Below, in pieces: positions 44,527 to 59,042 of a DNA stretch of 64,000 nucleotides. Both the position numbers and the translations under genes were made by a program. Below the pieces are notes generated by a model. It had not been told where the DNA came from. It worked only from the letters and a program-made list of their open reading frames with translations, and did not search any database. Source of the stretch: Thioalkalivibrio thiocyanoxidans ARh2 (lineage in GTDB: Bacteria; Pseudomonadota; Gammaproteobacteria; Ectothiorhodospirales; Ectothiorhodospiraceae). Location of the stretch: assembly GCF_000385215.1 (NCBI RefSeq), contig NZ_ARQK01000057.1:1-64000 (forward strand), read 5' to 3'. Position 1 is the first letter of the stretch. Each line of letters opens with the position of its first letter.

Positions 44527-45510
44527 GACACCCTGTACCCGGAGATCGAACCGCACAGCACAGGAAGGCTCGCGGTGGGTGACGGCCACGAGCTCTACTT
44601 TGAAGAATGTGGCACACCCGACGGGATCCCGGTCGTATTCCTGCACGGCGGGCCGGGCTCGGGCTGCGAGCCGTGGCATCGGCGCTTCTACGACCCGCAA
44701 CGCTACCGCATCGTGCTGTTCGACCAGCGTGGCTGCGGGCGTTCGACGCCGCACGCGAGTCTGGAGGCCAACACCACCTGGCACGCGGTGGCTGATATCG
44801 AACGCCTGCGCGAGCACCTGGGGATCGAGCGCTGGGCGGTGTTCGGTGGTTCCTGGGGCTCTACGCTGGGGCTGGCCTATGCCCAGACCCACCCGGAGCG
44901 CGTGCTCGGCCTGGTCCTGCGCGGCGTATTCCTGTGCCGGCCGCGGGACATCCAGTGGTTCTACCAGTCGGGGGCCGACCGCCTGTTTCCCGAGGCGTGG
45001 GCGCACTACCTACGGCCGATTCCCGCGGAGGAGCGCGACGACCTGGTCGGGGCCTACTACCGGCGGCTGACCCACACAGATCCCGAAGTCCGCCGAGCGG
45101 CTGCCCGCGCCTGGTCGGGCTGGGAGGGGCACGCCTCCTGCCTGATCCCGAACGACGACGTGATCGCGCACTTTGAAGACCCGGACGTGGCCGTGAGCCT
45201 GGCGCGGCTGGAGTGCCACTACTTCATGCACGACACCTTCCTGGAACCGGAGCAGTTGCTGCGCGACGCGCCGCGCCTGCGCGACATACCGGGCTGGATC
45301 GTGCACGGGCGCTACGACGTGGTGTGCCCGGTGGAGCAGGCGGTGGAGCTGCACCGGGCCTGGCCGCAGGCGCGCATGGCGATCGTCGCGGACGCCGGAC
45401 ACTCCGCGGCCGAACCGGGCATTGTGCGCAAGCTGGTCGCGGCAACCGACACCCTGGCCGACGATCTGGCGGGGCAGGTCGCGGGCGGGACCGGGGGTGC
45501 CTCGGCGTGA
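44524..45510 (+). CDS. pip: proline iminopeptidase
   Basis: An alpha/beta hydrolase of peptidase family S33 that removes N-terminal proline from peptides. The 328-residue protein shows [10 protein letters not shown] (oxyanion loop), the nucleophile Ser110 in GGSWGS, and the acid and base in [10 protein letters not shown] and [11 protein letters not shown] cap domain fills the middle. No clear ribosome-binding site precedes the ATG, which lies in a repeat remnant. The stop overlaps the GTG of dtd (GTGA). This neighbour pairing is also seen in other gammaproteobacteria. Confidence 0.9.
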   Translation: MDTLYPEIEPHSTGRLAVGDGHELYFEECGTPDGIPVVFLHGGPGSGCEPWHRRFYDPQRYRIVLFDQRGCGRSTPHASLEANTTWHAVADIERLREHLGIERWAVFGGSWGSTLGLAYAQTHPERVLGLVLRGVFLCRPRDIQWFYQSGADRLFPEAWAHYLRPIPAEERDDLVGAYYRRLTHTDPEVRRAAARAWSGWEGHASCLIPNDDVIAHFEDPDVAVSLARLECHYFMHDTFLEPEQLLRDAPRLRDIPGWIVHGRYDVVCPVEQAVELHRAWPQARMAIVADAGHSAAEPGIVRKLVAATDTLADDLAGQVAGGTGGASA

Positions 45511-45950
45511 TTGCCCTGATCCAGCGAGTGACCGAGGCCGCGGTGGACAGCGGCGGCGAACGCGTCGGCGCGATCGGGCCAGGACTGCTGGCGCTGGTCG
45601 CGGTGCAGCCACAGGACAACGAATCGGCGGCGAAACGGCTGCTGGAGCGCATGCTCGGCTATCGCGTGTTCGCGGATGACGAGGGGCGCATGAATCGAAG
45701 CCTGCAGGATACCGGTGGCGGTCTGCTGCTGGTGCCGCAGTTCACACTGGCCGCGGATACGCGCAAGGGGATGCGTCCGAGCTTTACCGCCGCCGCCAGC
45801 CCGGAGCACGGCCAGGCCCTGTTCGAATACCTGGTGGCTCAGGCGCGGGGATTACACCCGCGGGTCGCCAGCGGCCACTTCGGTGCGGACATGCAGGTCA
45901 GCCTGGTCAACGACGGCCCGGTGACCTTCTGGCTGGAGACGCGCGGCTGA
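45507..45950 (+). CDS. dtd: D-aminoacyl-tRNA deacylase
   Basis: Dtd hydrolyses D-aminoacyl-tRNA to recycle tRNA and prevent D-amino acid incorporation. The 147-residue length is standard. The motifs [17 protein letters not shown] and [10 protein letters not shown] form the two active-site loops. The start is GTG 45507, overlapping the pip stop by 4 bases. A hairpin terminator lies 28 bases downstream. Confidence 0.95.
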   Translation: MIALIQRVTEAAVDSGGERVGAIGPGLLALVAVQPQDNESAAKRLLERMLGYRVFADDEGRMNRSLQDTGGGLLLVPQFTLAADTRKGMRPSFTAAASPEHGQALFEYLVAQARGLHPRVASGHFGADMQVSLVNDGPVTFWLETRG

Positions 45951-45970
45951 GAAGGCCTGACCGAGGCCCC

Positions 45971-46000
45971 AAACAAAAGACCCGGCGCAAAGGCCGGGTC
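45971..46000 (-). terminator. terminator between dtd and the 46028 gene
   Basis: GACCCGGC (45979-45986) pairs with GCCGGGTC (45993-46000). On the minus strand TTTTGTTT follows, so it mainly terminates the gene at 46028-46324; it may also stop the pip-dtd transcript. Confidence 0.8.
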
Positions 46001-46027
46001 TTCGACATCACCAGTCAGGAGACTGGG

Positions 46028-46324
46028 TCAGGCAGCGCGACGCAGGAACGGACGCTGGCCGGACTGCACGGCACGACGGATGAAGTCGGCGCGGCCGGAC
46101 TCACGACCATTCAGGTTGTCGGCGCACTGGGACGGCTCATAGGCGGCCGCGGACAGCATCACCTCGAGCTCGCAGAGGTCGACCTTCGGCTCGGTCAGTT
46201 CCTCGGGGGTCACATTCAGCTTGCGGCCGACGTTCCAGAACATGCGCGGATTCCAGAGCTTGGTCTGGATGCGCGGGGACTGAAACAGGGTAACGCAACG
46301 GTTGTTGAGCTCTTGCTGATCCAT
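46028..46324 (-). CDS. small conserved-looking hypothetical protein
   Basis: I do not recognise this 98-residue protein (starts MDQQELNNRCVTLF). It is soluble and helical-looking, with three cysteines and a basic C-terminus. It has its own promoter (46363-46391) and terminator (45971-46000), so it is a monocistronic gene. GGAG sits 7 bases before the ATG. It lies between the pip-dtd unit and glmS. The strong independent signals imply regulated or substantial expression, but its role is unknown. Confidence 0.65.
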   Translation of the reverse strand: MDQQELNNRCVTLFQSPRIQTKLWNPRMFWNVGRKLNVTPEELTEPKVDLCELEVMLSAAAYEPSQCADNLNGRESGRADFIRRAVQSGQRPFLRRAA

Positions 46325-46362
46325 GGGGTACTCCTGATCGTACGGTTATTCGAGCGCGCCCG

Positions 46363-46391
46363 AATCTAGCCGACCCACCCGGGGAATACAA
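46363..46391 (-). promoter_or_regulatory. sigma-70 promoter of the small gene at 46028
   Basis: On the minus strand TTGTAT (46391-46386) and TAGATT (46368-46363) with a 17-base spacer. The predicted start is about 30 bases before the ATG. Confidence 0.6.
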
Positions 46392-46433
46392 GCGTTTCCT
46401 GATAGAAAGTCTGGTAGTGCCGAGTACGGGGCG

Positions 46434-48284
46434 CTATTCCACCGTCACCGATTTCGCCAGATTGCGCGGCTGGTCGACGTCCGTGCCCTTCAGCACGGCC
46501 GTATGGTAGGCGAGCAACTGCAAGGGCACGGTCAGCAGGACCGGCGCCAGCCAGGGACTGAGGGGCTCGCTCTGCGGCAGGCCGATCCAGATGTCCTCCG
46601 GGGCCAGGGTGCGGGCTGCACTGGACTCGCCAATTACGATCAGCTGGCCTCCCCGGGCGCGCACCTCCTGCAGATTGCTGGAGAGTTTTTCCAGCTGCGC
46701 GTCGTCGGGGGCCACCGCAACCACGGGCATCTCGGTGTCGACCAGCGCCAGTGGGCCGTGCTTCAACTCGCCCGAGGGATAGGCCTCCGCGTGAATATAG
46801 GAGATCTCCTTCAGCTTGAGCGCACCTTCCAGTGCGATCGGGAAGTACGCCCCGCGCCCGAGGAACAGGGCATGGTGACGCTCCAGCAGGTCTTCGGCGA
46901 TACGGGCAATCGGGCCATCCAGGGCGAGGATGCGCGCAACCTGATCCGGGAGACTGCGCAGGGCGGTAACGGCGGTCGCGCGCGCCTCGGCGGTCATACG
47001 GGCGGCCGTGGCGGTCTGCCCGAGGAGCAGCACGAGGGTCGCCAGAGCGGCCAGCTGGGTAGTAAAGGCCTTGGTGGAGGCGACGCCGATCTCGGGGCCG
47101 GCGTGCGTCATGAGCACCAGATCGGCAGCTCGCGCCATGGTGCTTTCCGGGACATTGCAGATGGCGAGGCGCGCCAGGAAGGGCTCCTCCTGGGATTGCC
47201 GGAGCACGGCGAGGGTATCGGCGGTCTCCCCCGACTGGGAGATCACGACCAGTAGCGTGCCCGGGGCCAATACGTGACGCCGGTAGCGGTATTCGCTGGC
47301 CACGTCGACACGGGCGGGCAGGCCCAGGTGCTCCTCGATCCAGTGGGCGGCGACCATGCCGGCGTGGTAGCTGGTGCCGCAGGCAATGATCTGGACGGCA
47401 CCGACGTCAGCCAAGTGCTCGCTCGTGCCGGGCCCGAGGATGTTTTCCAGTACGGTATCCTCGCCCAAGCGACCGGACAGGGTCTCCTCCAGCGCGTGGG
47501 GTTGCTCGTAGATCTCCTTGAGCATGAAGTGGCGGTACTCGCCGCGATCGGCCACGCTCGCCTGGCAGCTGGTCTCGCGCATGCGGCGCTCGACCGGCTG
47601 GCCATGCAGGTCCTGGACCTCCACACCGTCGCGGGTCAGCCGCGCGATATCGCCATCTTCGAGGTCGATGAAACGCTGCGTAACCGGCAAGAGCGCCTGG
47701 ACATCCGACGCCGCGAAGAACTCGCCAATGCCCAGTCCCAGGATCAGCGGGCTGCCGGACCGCGCAACAATCAGCTCGTCGGGAAAGTCGGCAAATACCG
47801 CGGCAATGGCGTACGCGCCCTCCAGCTCGGCACAGGCATGGCGCATGGCCTCGAGGGGGGAGGCACCGTCGAGCAGGCTGCGCTCGATGCGGTGGGCGAT
47901 CACCTCGCTGTCGGTTGCCGACGCACAGGGCCAACCGGCCGCTGCCAGGTCGGTTCGCAGCTTCGCGTGGTTTTCGATGATGCCGTTATGGACGATCGCG
48001 ACCCGCCCATCCCGCGAGCGGTGGGGATGCGCATTCACCTCGGTCGGTGGTCCGTGCGTGGCCCAGCGCGTATGCGCGATCCCGACCGGCCCCTGCAGAC
48101 CCACAGCCTGGATCTGTTCCTCGAGCGCGGACACCTTGCCGACCGCACGGACGTCGCGCAGCGCATGGTCCGCGACGACCGCTACACCCGCAGAGTCATA
48201 CCCGCGGTATTCCAGTCGATGCAGACCCTCGACAAAAATCGGGACCAGATTGCGCTCACCAATACCTGCCAGCAGGCCGCACAT
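46434..48284 (-). CDS. glmS: glucosamine-fructose-6-phosphate aminotransferase
   Basis: GlmS converts fructose 6-phosphate and glutamine to glucosamine 6-phosphate, the first step of UDP-GlcNAc synthesis for peptidoglycan and lipopolysaccharide. The 616-residue protein begins with the catalytic Cys2 after Met1 (MCGLLAGIG), followed by the glutaminase motifs HTRWATHG and NGIIENH. Two SIS isomerase domains make up the C-terminal half (ACGTSYHAGM, SQSGETADTLAVLR, CNVPESTMAR) with the end KSVTVE. It follows glmU by 9 bases in the same operon. No glmS ribozyme leader is expected or visible. Confidence 0.97.
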   Translation of the reverse strand: MCGLLAGIGERNLVPIFVEGLHRLEYRGYDSAGVAVVADHALRDVRAVGKVSALEEQIQAVGLQGPVGIAHTRWATHGPPTEVNAHPHRSRDGRVAIVHNGIIENHAKLRTDLAAAGWPCASATDSEVIAHRIERSLLDGASPLEAMRHACAELEGAYAIAAVFADFPDELIVARSGSPLILGLGIGEFFAASDVQALLPVTQRFIDLEDGDIARLTRDGVEVQDLHGQPVERRMRETSCQASVADRGEYRHFMLKEIYEQPHALEETLSGRLGEDTVLENILGPGTSEHLADVGAVQIIACGTSYHAGMVAAHWIEEHLGLPARVDVASEYRYRRHVLAPGTLLVVISQSGETADTLAVLRQSQEEPFLARLAICNVPESTMARAADLVLMTHAGPEIGVASTKAFTTQLAALATLVLLLGQTATAARMTAEARATAVTALRSLPDQVARILALDGPIARIAEDLLERHHALFLGRGAYFPIALEGALKLKEISYIHAEAYPSGELKHGPLALVDTEMPVVAVAPDDAQLEKLSSNLQEVRARGGQLIVIGESSAARTLAPEDIWIGLPQSEPLSPWLAPVLLTVPLQLLAYHTAVLKGTDVDQPRNLAKSVTVE

Positions 48285-48293
48285 GGAAGCTCC

Positions 48294-49673
48294 TTAGTCA
48301 GATTTCTTTTTCGGGCGCGGCCAGTCCTGGATGATGCGCGGGCGGGCGCGGGTCAACGCCAGCGCGCGTGGCTCCACATCGTCGGACAAGGTCGAACCTG
48401 CACCGACCGTCGCATCATCCCCGATGCGAATGGGCGCCACCAGGGCCGTGTTCGAGCCGATGAACGCACGCTCGCCGATCTCGGTGCGATGCTTGTTCGC
48501 ACCATCATAGTTGCAGGTGATCGTTCCTGCCCCCAGATTGGCGCCAGCCCCGACGCTTGCGTCCCCGACATAGGTCAGGTGGTTGGCCTTCGCGCCGGGG
48601 CCGAGCGTAGCGTTCTTGATCTCGACAAAATTGCCCACGCGGGCGCCGGGGCCCAATTCCGTACCCGGCCGCAAGCGAGCAAACGGTCCAACGTTGGCGG
48701 CTTCGCCGAGCCGCACACCTTCCAGGACACTGTGTGCCGCGATCTGCGTGCCGGATCCGATCTCGCAATCGCGCAGCACGCAGCCGGGGCCAATATAGAC
48801 ATCATCCGCCAGGGTCACCGTGCCCTCGATCACGACGTTCACGTCAATCGTGCAGTCCTGTCCGAATTTCAGGACGCCGCGCACATCCAGGCGGGCGGGG
48901 TCCGCTACGGCGAGGCCTTCCCGCATCATGCGCGAGCACTCCTCCGCCTGGTGCAAGCGCTCCTGCACGGCCAGTTGCTCGCGGTCATTGACACCCAGTA
49001 CGGCCGCGGGGTCGCAGCTGCGCACGACATCGATTATCCGCCCCTGACCTCGCGCCACGGCCACGATATCCGTCAGATACCATTCCCGGGGCCCAGTTGG
49101 TTCCGGTTCGCAGGACGCAAGCCAGCGACGCAGGTCGCCGGCGGGTGCCGCAAGGACACCGGTGTTGATCAGATCGACCGCACGCTCCGCCGCGGTGGCC
49201 TCCTTGTGCTCGACGATGCGCTCGAGCTGGCCAGCGCCGTCGAGGATCAGGCGACCGTAGCCGCTCGGGTCGGAGACCTGAGCGGCCAGAACCGTCACGC
49301 CGGCTCCACGGGCACAGGCCTCCAGGTCTGTGACCGGGATCCGCGGGACATCCCCGTAGGTGACGAGCACCCGCGCGTTGTCCGGGATCTGTTTCAGGGC
49401 CTGATAGACCGCATGTCCGGTCCCCCGCGGCTCGCCCTGGTCGATCCACTCGAGAGGGGGCATGTGATCGGCAAACGCCGTTCGCACGCGTTCCTGTTCG
49501 TGGCTGACCACGACATGAACCGCGGCTGCATCCAGCGGTGCCACGCGCTGCAGGACATGGGCAAGGAGGGGGCGTCCGGCAAGCGATTGCAGGACCTTGG
49601 GGAGGCGCGACCGCATGCGCGTCCCCTTACCCGCCGCCAGGACCGCGATATGAAGGGGTGTCGTTTCAGGCAT
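48294..49673 (-). CDS. glmU: bifunctional GlmU (N-acetyltransferase/uridyltransferase)
   Basis: GlmU acetylates glucosamine 1-phosphate and then joins it to UTP, giving UDP-GlcNAc. The uridyltransferase domain shows LAAGKGTRMRS, GRPLLAHVLQ and TYGDVPRI. The C-terminal left-handed beta-helix repeats are clear (IGPGCVLRDCEIGSGTQIAAHSVLEG, VGDASVGAGANLGAGTITCNYDGANKHRTEIG). I use ATG 49673 (459 residues; E. coli 456). An ATG at 49685 adds four residues and abuts the atp terminator. Neither start has a good ribosome-binding site. It is the first gene of a glmU-glmS unit. Confidence 0.96.
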   Translation of the reverse strand: MPETTPLHIAVLAAGKGTRMRSRLPKVLQSLAGRPLLAHVLQRVAPLDAAAVHVVVSHEQERVRTAFADHMPPLEWIDQGEPRGTGHAVYQALKQIPDNARVLVTYGDVPRIPVTDLEACARGAGVTVLAAQVSDPSGYGRLILDGAGQLERIVEHKEATAAERAVDLINTGVLAAPAGDLRRWLASCEPEPTGPREWYLTDIVAVARGQGRIIDVVRSCDPAAVLGVNDREQLAVQERLHQAEECSRMMREGLAVADPARLDVRGVLKFGQDCTIDVNVVIEGTVTLADDVYIGPGCVLRDCEIGSGTQIAAHSVLEGVRLGEAANVGPFARLRPGTELGPGARVGNFVEIKNATLGPGAKANHLTYVGDASVGAGANLGAGTITCNYDGANKHRTEIGERAFIGSNTALVAPIRIGDDATVGAGSTLSDDVEPRALALTRARPRIIQDWPRPKKKSD

Positions 49674-49684
49674 GGGTGCAATCA

Positions 49685-49711
49685 TAAAGGGCCAACCGAA
49701 TCGGTTGGCCC
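49685..49711 (-). terminator. terminator at the end of the atp operon
   Basis: GGGCCAACC and GGTTGGCCC form a perfect 9-bp stem (49689-49711) with loop GATTC on the minus strand, followed by TTTAT. The T-run is short, so some readthrough into glmU is likely. Confidence 0.7.
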
Positions 49712-49743
49712 TTGGGGTCGGTCATCCGTCGCAGTTTGCCGGA

Positions 49744-50163
49744 TTATTTCCGGCGCAGCTTCTGGATCATTTGCAGGCGGGCGGCAGCCTCCGCGAGTTC
49801 CGCCTGCGCCTTGGCGTAGTCGAAATCGGCCTTGGAATTGGCCAGGGCCTCTTCCGCGCGCTTCTGCGCCTCCAGGGCCTCGGCCTCGTCGAGGTCCTTG
49901 GCCCGTACCGCCGTGTCCGCAAGCACGGTCACGTGATAGGGCTGGACCTCGAGGATCCCGCCCGAGACGAACACCGGCTGCGGGTCGGCACCTTCCTTTT
50001 CCAGGATGCGCAGCTCGCCCGGGTTCAGCCGTGCCAGCATCTGGGTGTGGCCCGCATAGACGCCGACCTCGCCACCCTCGGCCGGGGCCGCGATCATCAG
50101 CGCGGTGCCGGAGTAGATCGACTCCTCGGCGCTGACCACATCCACGTGCATCGTCATGGGCAT
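49744..50163 (-). CDS. atpC: ATP synthase F1 epsilon subunit
   Basis: The epsilon subunit of the central stalk couples rotation to catalysis and inhibits ATP hydrolysis. The 139-residue protein begins [15 protein letters not shown], with [23 protein letters not shown] in the beta-sandwich, and ends with the two-helix C-terminal domain. GGAG is upstream of ATG 50163; ATG 50157 is also possible. It is the last gene of the atpIBEFHAGDC operon, in the standard order. Confidence 0.96.
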   Translation of the reverse strand: MPMTMHVDVVSAEESIYSGTALMIAAPAEGGEVGVYAGHTQMLARLNPGELRILEKEGADPQPVFVSGGILEVQPYHVTVLADTAVRAKDLDEAEALEAQKRAEEALANSKADFDYAKAQAELAEAAARLQMIQKLRRK

Positions 50164-50175
50164 CTCGATTACTCC

Positions 50176-52471
<2,296 letters not shown>

Positions 52472-52483
52472 TGCGTGCTCCCG

Positions 52484-54025
<1,542 letters not shown>

Positions 54026-54038
54026 GTTAAATATCCTC

Positions 54039-54575
54039 TTAGCGACTCAAATTGGCAGCCAGGCGGTTCAGCTGGCCTCGCACGGAGCCGTCGATTACCA
54101 GGTCGCCGGCGCGGATGATGGCCCCCCCGAGCAGGGAGCTGTCGACCGAACACTCGAGATCGACTTCGCAGCCCAGGCCCTTGACCAAGGCGTCGTGGAT
54201 CTCTTTCTCCTGCGCCTGCGTCAACTTGCGGAAGGCGACGACATCGGCGTGCACACGCTTTTCGGCCTCGGCCTTCATGGCGGAGAACGCATCGAACACG
54301 GCAGGCAGCACCGGCAGGCGACCGTTTTCGGCCAACAGCCGAACCAGGTTGGCCGCTTCGGCGCCGACCTTGTCGCCGGCAACATCGAGCACCAGCTGTG
54401 CGCGATCGGCACGCGGGAGCCGCGGGTTGGAGAGGAGACTGTGCATCTGCGAGTCACGGGCGATCGCCGCCAGCAACTCCAGCTGCTCGGCCCAGCCAGC
54501 GAGATCGTTCTTCTCCTGGGCCCGCTCGAACGCGGCGCGGGCGTAGGGTCGGGCGACCGAAATCAGGTCTGACAT
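54039..54575 (-). CDS. atpH: ATP synthase F1 delta subunit
   Basis: The peripheral-stalk delta subunit, 178 residues. It starts [17 protein letters not shown], the family N-terminus, and ends with [28 protein letters not shown]. It links F1 to the b subunits and is required for assembly. Confidence 0.95.
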   Translation of the reverse strand: MSDLISVARPYARAAFERAQEKNDLAGWAEQLELLAAIARDSQMHSLLSNPRLPRADRAQLVLDVAGDKVGAEAANLVRLLAENGRLPVLPAVFDAFSAMKAEAEKRVHADVVAFRKLTQAQEKEIHDALVKGLGCEVDLECSVDSSLLGGAIIRAGDLVIDGSVRGQLNRLAANLSR

Positions 54576-54584
54576 AACGTCTCC

Positions 54585-55055
54585 TTAGAGCTTGGCCGCG
54601 AGCTTCTTGAGCAGATCGCCGTGGGCCTTGGCATCGATCTCCTTGGCCAGGATCTGCTCGGCACCGGCAACCGCCAGCTGGGAGACCTGCTTGCGCAGGT
54701 CTTCCTTGGCACGGTTGATCTCCTGCTCAATCTCGGAGTGCGCCTGTTCCTTGATGCGCTCGCCTTCCTCGCGCGCGGTGGTCTTGCTTTCTTCGACCAG
54801 CTCCGTGGCGCGCTTCTGCGCGGAGGCCATGATCTCGTTGGCCTGCTGTTTGGCCTCCTTGATCACCTCGGTCGCGCGCTCCTGGGCAAGCTCCTGTTCT
54901 TTGGCGCCGCGCTCGGCGGCAGCCAGACCGTCCGCAATCTTCTTGCGGCGTTCTTCCAGGGCGGCGGACATGGGCGGCCAAACGTAGCGCATCGTGAACC
55001 ACACGAACACGCTAAACGCGAGGAGCTGGCCGATGATGGTCAGATTGATATTCAT
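54585..55055 (-). CDS. atpF: ATP synthase F0 b subunit
   Basis: The 156-residue b subunit has one N-terminal membrane helix ([24 protein letters not shown]) followed by a long, highly charged coiled coil that forms the peripheral stalk. It is typical in length (E. coli 156). The gene is single, so b forms a homodimer rather than a b/b' pair. Confidence 0.96.
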   Translation of the reverse strand: MNINLTIIGQLLAFSVFVWFTMRYVWPPMSAALEERRKKIADGLAAAERGAKEQELAQERATEVIKEAKQQANEIMASAQKRATELVEESKTTAREEGERIKEQAHSEIEQEINRAKEDLRKQVSQLAVAGAEQILAKEIDAKAHGDLLKKLAAKL

Positions 55056-55108
55056 CCTGCTACCTCAGGTTGACGAGTGGAGGGGACCTCGGGACTCGCT
55101 CAGCCTTG

Positions 55109-55375
<267 letters not shown>

Positions 55376-55396
55376 TCAGTTTGAAGGTGAAGCGGA

Positions 55397-56657
<1,261 letters not shown>

Positions 56658-56700
56658 TCAGCGGATGGGCACACCCACCCCTCTCCCAAAAAGTGCGCGC

Positions 56701-56729
56701 ATTATAAGAGCACCCTTCTATTAGGTCAA
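56701..56729 (-). promoter_or_regulatory. strong sigma-70 promoter of the atp operon
   Basis: On the minus strand TTGACC (56729-56724) and TATAAT (56706-56701) with a 17-base spacer, near consensus. The predicted start near 56694 lies about 37 bases before the atpI ATG. Confidence 0.88.
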
Positions 56730-56789
56730 ACCGTTATGGGGTGCGGGAGGGCCTGTTGCAAGGGGTTTCGGGAAGCCCCGGCGGGCGCT

Positions 56790-57632
56790 TTACTGGATGT
56801 GTTCGAGGATACCGTCGAGTTCGTCGAGGCTGTTGTACTCGATGACCAGGCGGCCCTTCCCTTGCCGGTTGTAGCGGACCTGAACGGGGGCGCCGAGGCG
56901 GTCGGACAGGCGGCTCTCGAGTTGCCGGACCTCGGGCGAGGGACCGCTGTCCTTGCGCGGCTCGGGCTGGGCGGACAGCACCTTCTTGACCAGTTGTTCG
57001 GTGGCGCGGACGGTCATGTCGCGCTTGACGACCGTCGCGGCCACACCGGGCTGGTCGTCCAGCGGCAGCGCGAGCAGGCAGCGGGCATGGCCCATCTCGA
57101 GGCGGCCCTCGTTCACGTGTTCCTTGACCGCATCGTGCAGCTCCAGCAGACGCAGCAGGTTGGTCACGGACGTACGCGAACGGCCGACCGCATCGGCCGC
57201 GGCCTGGTGGGTCATCTCGAATTCGTCGATCAGACGCCGGATGGCCTGCGCCTCTTCCAGCGGATTGAGGTCCTCGCGCTGGATGTTCTCGATCAGCGAC
57301 ATCGCGGCCGCCGCCTGATCCGGGATATCACGCACGACCGCCGGGACGCTCTCCAGCCCGGCGATCTGGGCGGCACGCCAGCGGCGCTCGCCGGCGATCA
57401 GCTCGAAGCCGCCCTCGACCCGCCGCACGACGACCGGCTGGACAATGCCCTGGGCGCGGATGGACTCCGCCAGTTCGGCGAGCGCGGGCTCGGACATGTG
57501 CACGCGCGGCTGATACTGACCGCGGCGGATCTGTTCGATCGGCAGTTGCGCCAGGGAGTCGCTCTCGTCGCCGCCGCTCTGTGCCCCCGACAGGAGGGCA
57601 TCGAGCCCGCGGCCCAGTCCACGTTTTGCCAT
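56790..57632 (-). CDS. parB: chromosome partitioning protein ParB
   Basis: ParB binds parS sites, spreads, hydrolyses CTP and works with ParA in chromosome segregation. The 280-residue protein has GLGRGLDALLSG at the N-terminus, the ParB/Srx CTP-binding core IRRGQYQPRVHMSEPALAELAESIRAQGIVQPVVVRRVEGGFELIAGERRWRAAQ, the helix-turn-helix TQEAAADAVGRSRTSVTNLLRLLEL-like segment and a C-terminal dimerisation part ending GRLVIEYNSLDELDGILEHI. ATG 57632 starts at the family N-terminus. The gap to parA is 28 bases. Confidence 0.96.
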   Translation of the reverse strand: MAKRGLGRGLDALLSGAQSGGDESDSLAQLPIEQIRRGQYQPRVHMSEPALAELAESIRAQGIVQPVVVRRVEGGFELIAGERRWRAAQIAGLESVPAVVRDIPDQAAAAMSLIENIQREDLNPLEEAQAIRRLIDEFEMTHQAAADAVGRSRTSVTNLLRLLELHDAVKEHVNEGRLEMGHARCLLALPLDDQPGVAATVVKRDMTVRATEQLVKKVLSAQPEPRKDSGPSPEVRQLESRLSDRLGAPVQVRYNRQGKGRLVIEYNSLDELDGILEHIQ

Positions 57633-57660
57633 CGTTTCAGTCCTGCTCGTGTATGCGGGA

Positions 57661-58416
57661 TCAGCGGCGCAGCATCTCGCCAGCCAGCGCGAGGTAGGCC
57701 ACCGCCCCGCGCGAGGAGGCATCATACAACAAGGCCGGCTGACCAAAGCTGGGGGCCTCGGCCAGACGGATGTTGCGCGGGATCACAGTCCGGAACACGC
57801 GTTCGCCGAAGTGGCCGGTGAGCTGGTCGGAGACGTCACCGGACAGGCGGTTGCGCGGGTCGAACATGGTGCGCAACAACCCGGCGATGCGCAGCTGCGG
57901 GTTCGGGCCCTTCTGGATACTCTCGATCGTGCGCATCAGCGCGGTCAGGCCTTCGAGCGCGTAGTACTCGCACTGCATCGGGATCACCACCCCGTCGGCG
58001 GCCACCAGGCCGTTGACCGTCAACAGGTTCAGCGAGGGCGGACAGTCGATCAGGATATGGTCGTAGTCGGCGGCCACCGGGGCCAGTGCCTCGCGCATGC
58101 GGTACTCGCGCCGCTCCTGGTCCATCAGGCGAACCTCGGCCACGGTCAGGTCCCCGTTGGCCGGCACCAGATCGAAGCCTCCCTCGACGCGATGGGCGGC
58201 CTCGGGAACCGTCGCCTGGCCCAGCAGCACCTCGCAGGAGGTCGGGTCGTCGGCATGCTTGTCCACACCGGAACCGGTGGTGGCATTGCCCTGCGGGTCG
58301 AGGTCCACGACCAGCACGCGCTTGCCCAGCCGCGCAAGCGAGGCGGCGAGGTTCACGCAGGTGGTGGTCTTGCCCACCCCGCCCTTCTGATTGGTGATGG
58401 CCAGCGTATCGGTCAC
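57661..58416 (-). CDS. parA: chromosome partitioning ATPase ParA
   Basis: A 251-residue Walker-type ATPase (Soj-like, no N-terminal DNA-binding domain). The deviant Walker A is KGGVGKTT, and the later motifs are VVDLDPQGNAT, DHILIDCPPSLNLLTVN, and the switch PRNIRLAEAPSFGQP. It binds DNA non-specifically and moves ParB-parS complexes. The start is GTG 58416, overlapping the rsmG stop as GTGA. The order rsmG-parA-parB is typical near the origin. Confidence 0.96.
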   Translation of the reverse strand: MTDTLAITNQKGGVGKTTTCVNLAASLARLGKRVLVVDLDPQGNATTGSGVDKHADDPTSCEVLLGQATVPEAAHRVEGGFDLVPANGDLTVAEVRLMDQERREYRMREALAPVAADYDHILIDCPPSLNLLTVNGLVAADGVVIPMQCEYYALEGLTALMRTIESIQKGPNPQLRIAGLLRTMFDPRNRLSGDVSDQLTGHFGERVFRTVIPRNIRLAEAPSFGQPALLYDASSRGAVAYLALAGEMLRR

Positions 58417-59042
58417 GTCTCGGCTCTCTCGATAATGGCGATGTGCCGCTCGGCGGTCTCGCCGGGAATGGTAACCGGGTCCACACTCCGGTACGACCAC
58501 GGGGCGGGCAGCGGCGCGTCCGCCACCGAGCGCTGTCCGAGCATGGCCAGCACGCGACCGCCCGGGGCCACCTGCGGTGCGACGCGCGCGACCATGTCCG
58601 CCGGGGCCTTGAACGCCCGCGCCAGCACCGTGGTGTAGGGCGCGGAGGGCCGGAAGTCCTCGATCCGCGTGTGCACGGCCTCGACCCGGGTCAGCCCGGC
58701 GAGCCCGACCACGTTGCGCAAGAAGCGGATGCGCTTGGCCGCGCTGTCCAGCAGGCAGAAATCGCGCTCGCGCTCGCAGGCGGCCAGCACGAAGCCCGGC
58801 AGGCCGGCGCCCGTCCCGACATCCAGGATGCGGTCCCCGTGAAGATACGGGCGCAGGGTCAGGCTGTCGAGGATGTGGCGGGGGATCCACTGTGCCGGGT
58901 CGCGCACCGCGGTCAGGTTGTGCACCCGGTTCCAGCGCCCGAGGTGCTCCAGATAGACCGCCAGGGCCTCGATAGCGGTTGCGTCCAGCGCCCACTCGTC
59001 GGCCACGGCGGAAAGCGCCGCGCGCCAGTCGTTACTCGCCAC
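58413..59042 (-). CDS. rsmG: 16S rRNA (guanine527-N7)-methyltransferase
   Basis: RsmG (GidB) methylates G527 of 16S rRNA with SAM; loss gives low-level streptomycin resistance. The 209-residue protein has the fold motif [14 protein letters not shown], preceded by [20 protein letters not shown]. The start is GTG 59042, inside the end of mnmG (11-base overlap). Its stop overlaps the parA start. Confidence 0.96.
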   Translation of the reverse strand: MASNDWRAALSAVADEWALDATAIEALAVYLEHLGRWNRVHNLTAVRDPAQWIPRHILDSLTLRPYLHGDRILDVGTGAGLPGFVLAACERERDFCLLDSAAKRIRFLRNVVGLAGLTRVEAVHTRIEDFRPSAPYTTVLARAFKAPADMVARVAPQVAPGGRVLAMLGQRSVADAPLPAPWSYRSVDPVTIPGETAERHIAIIERAET

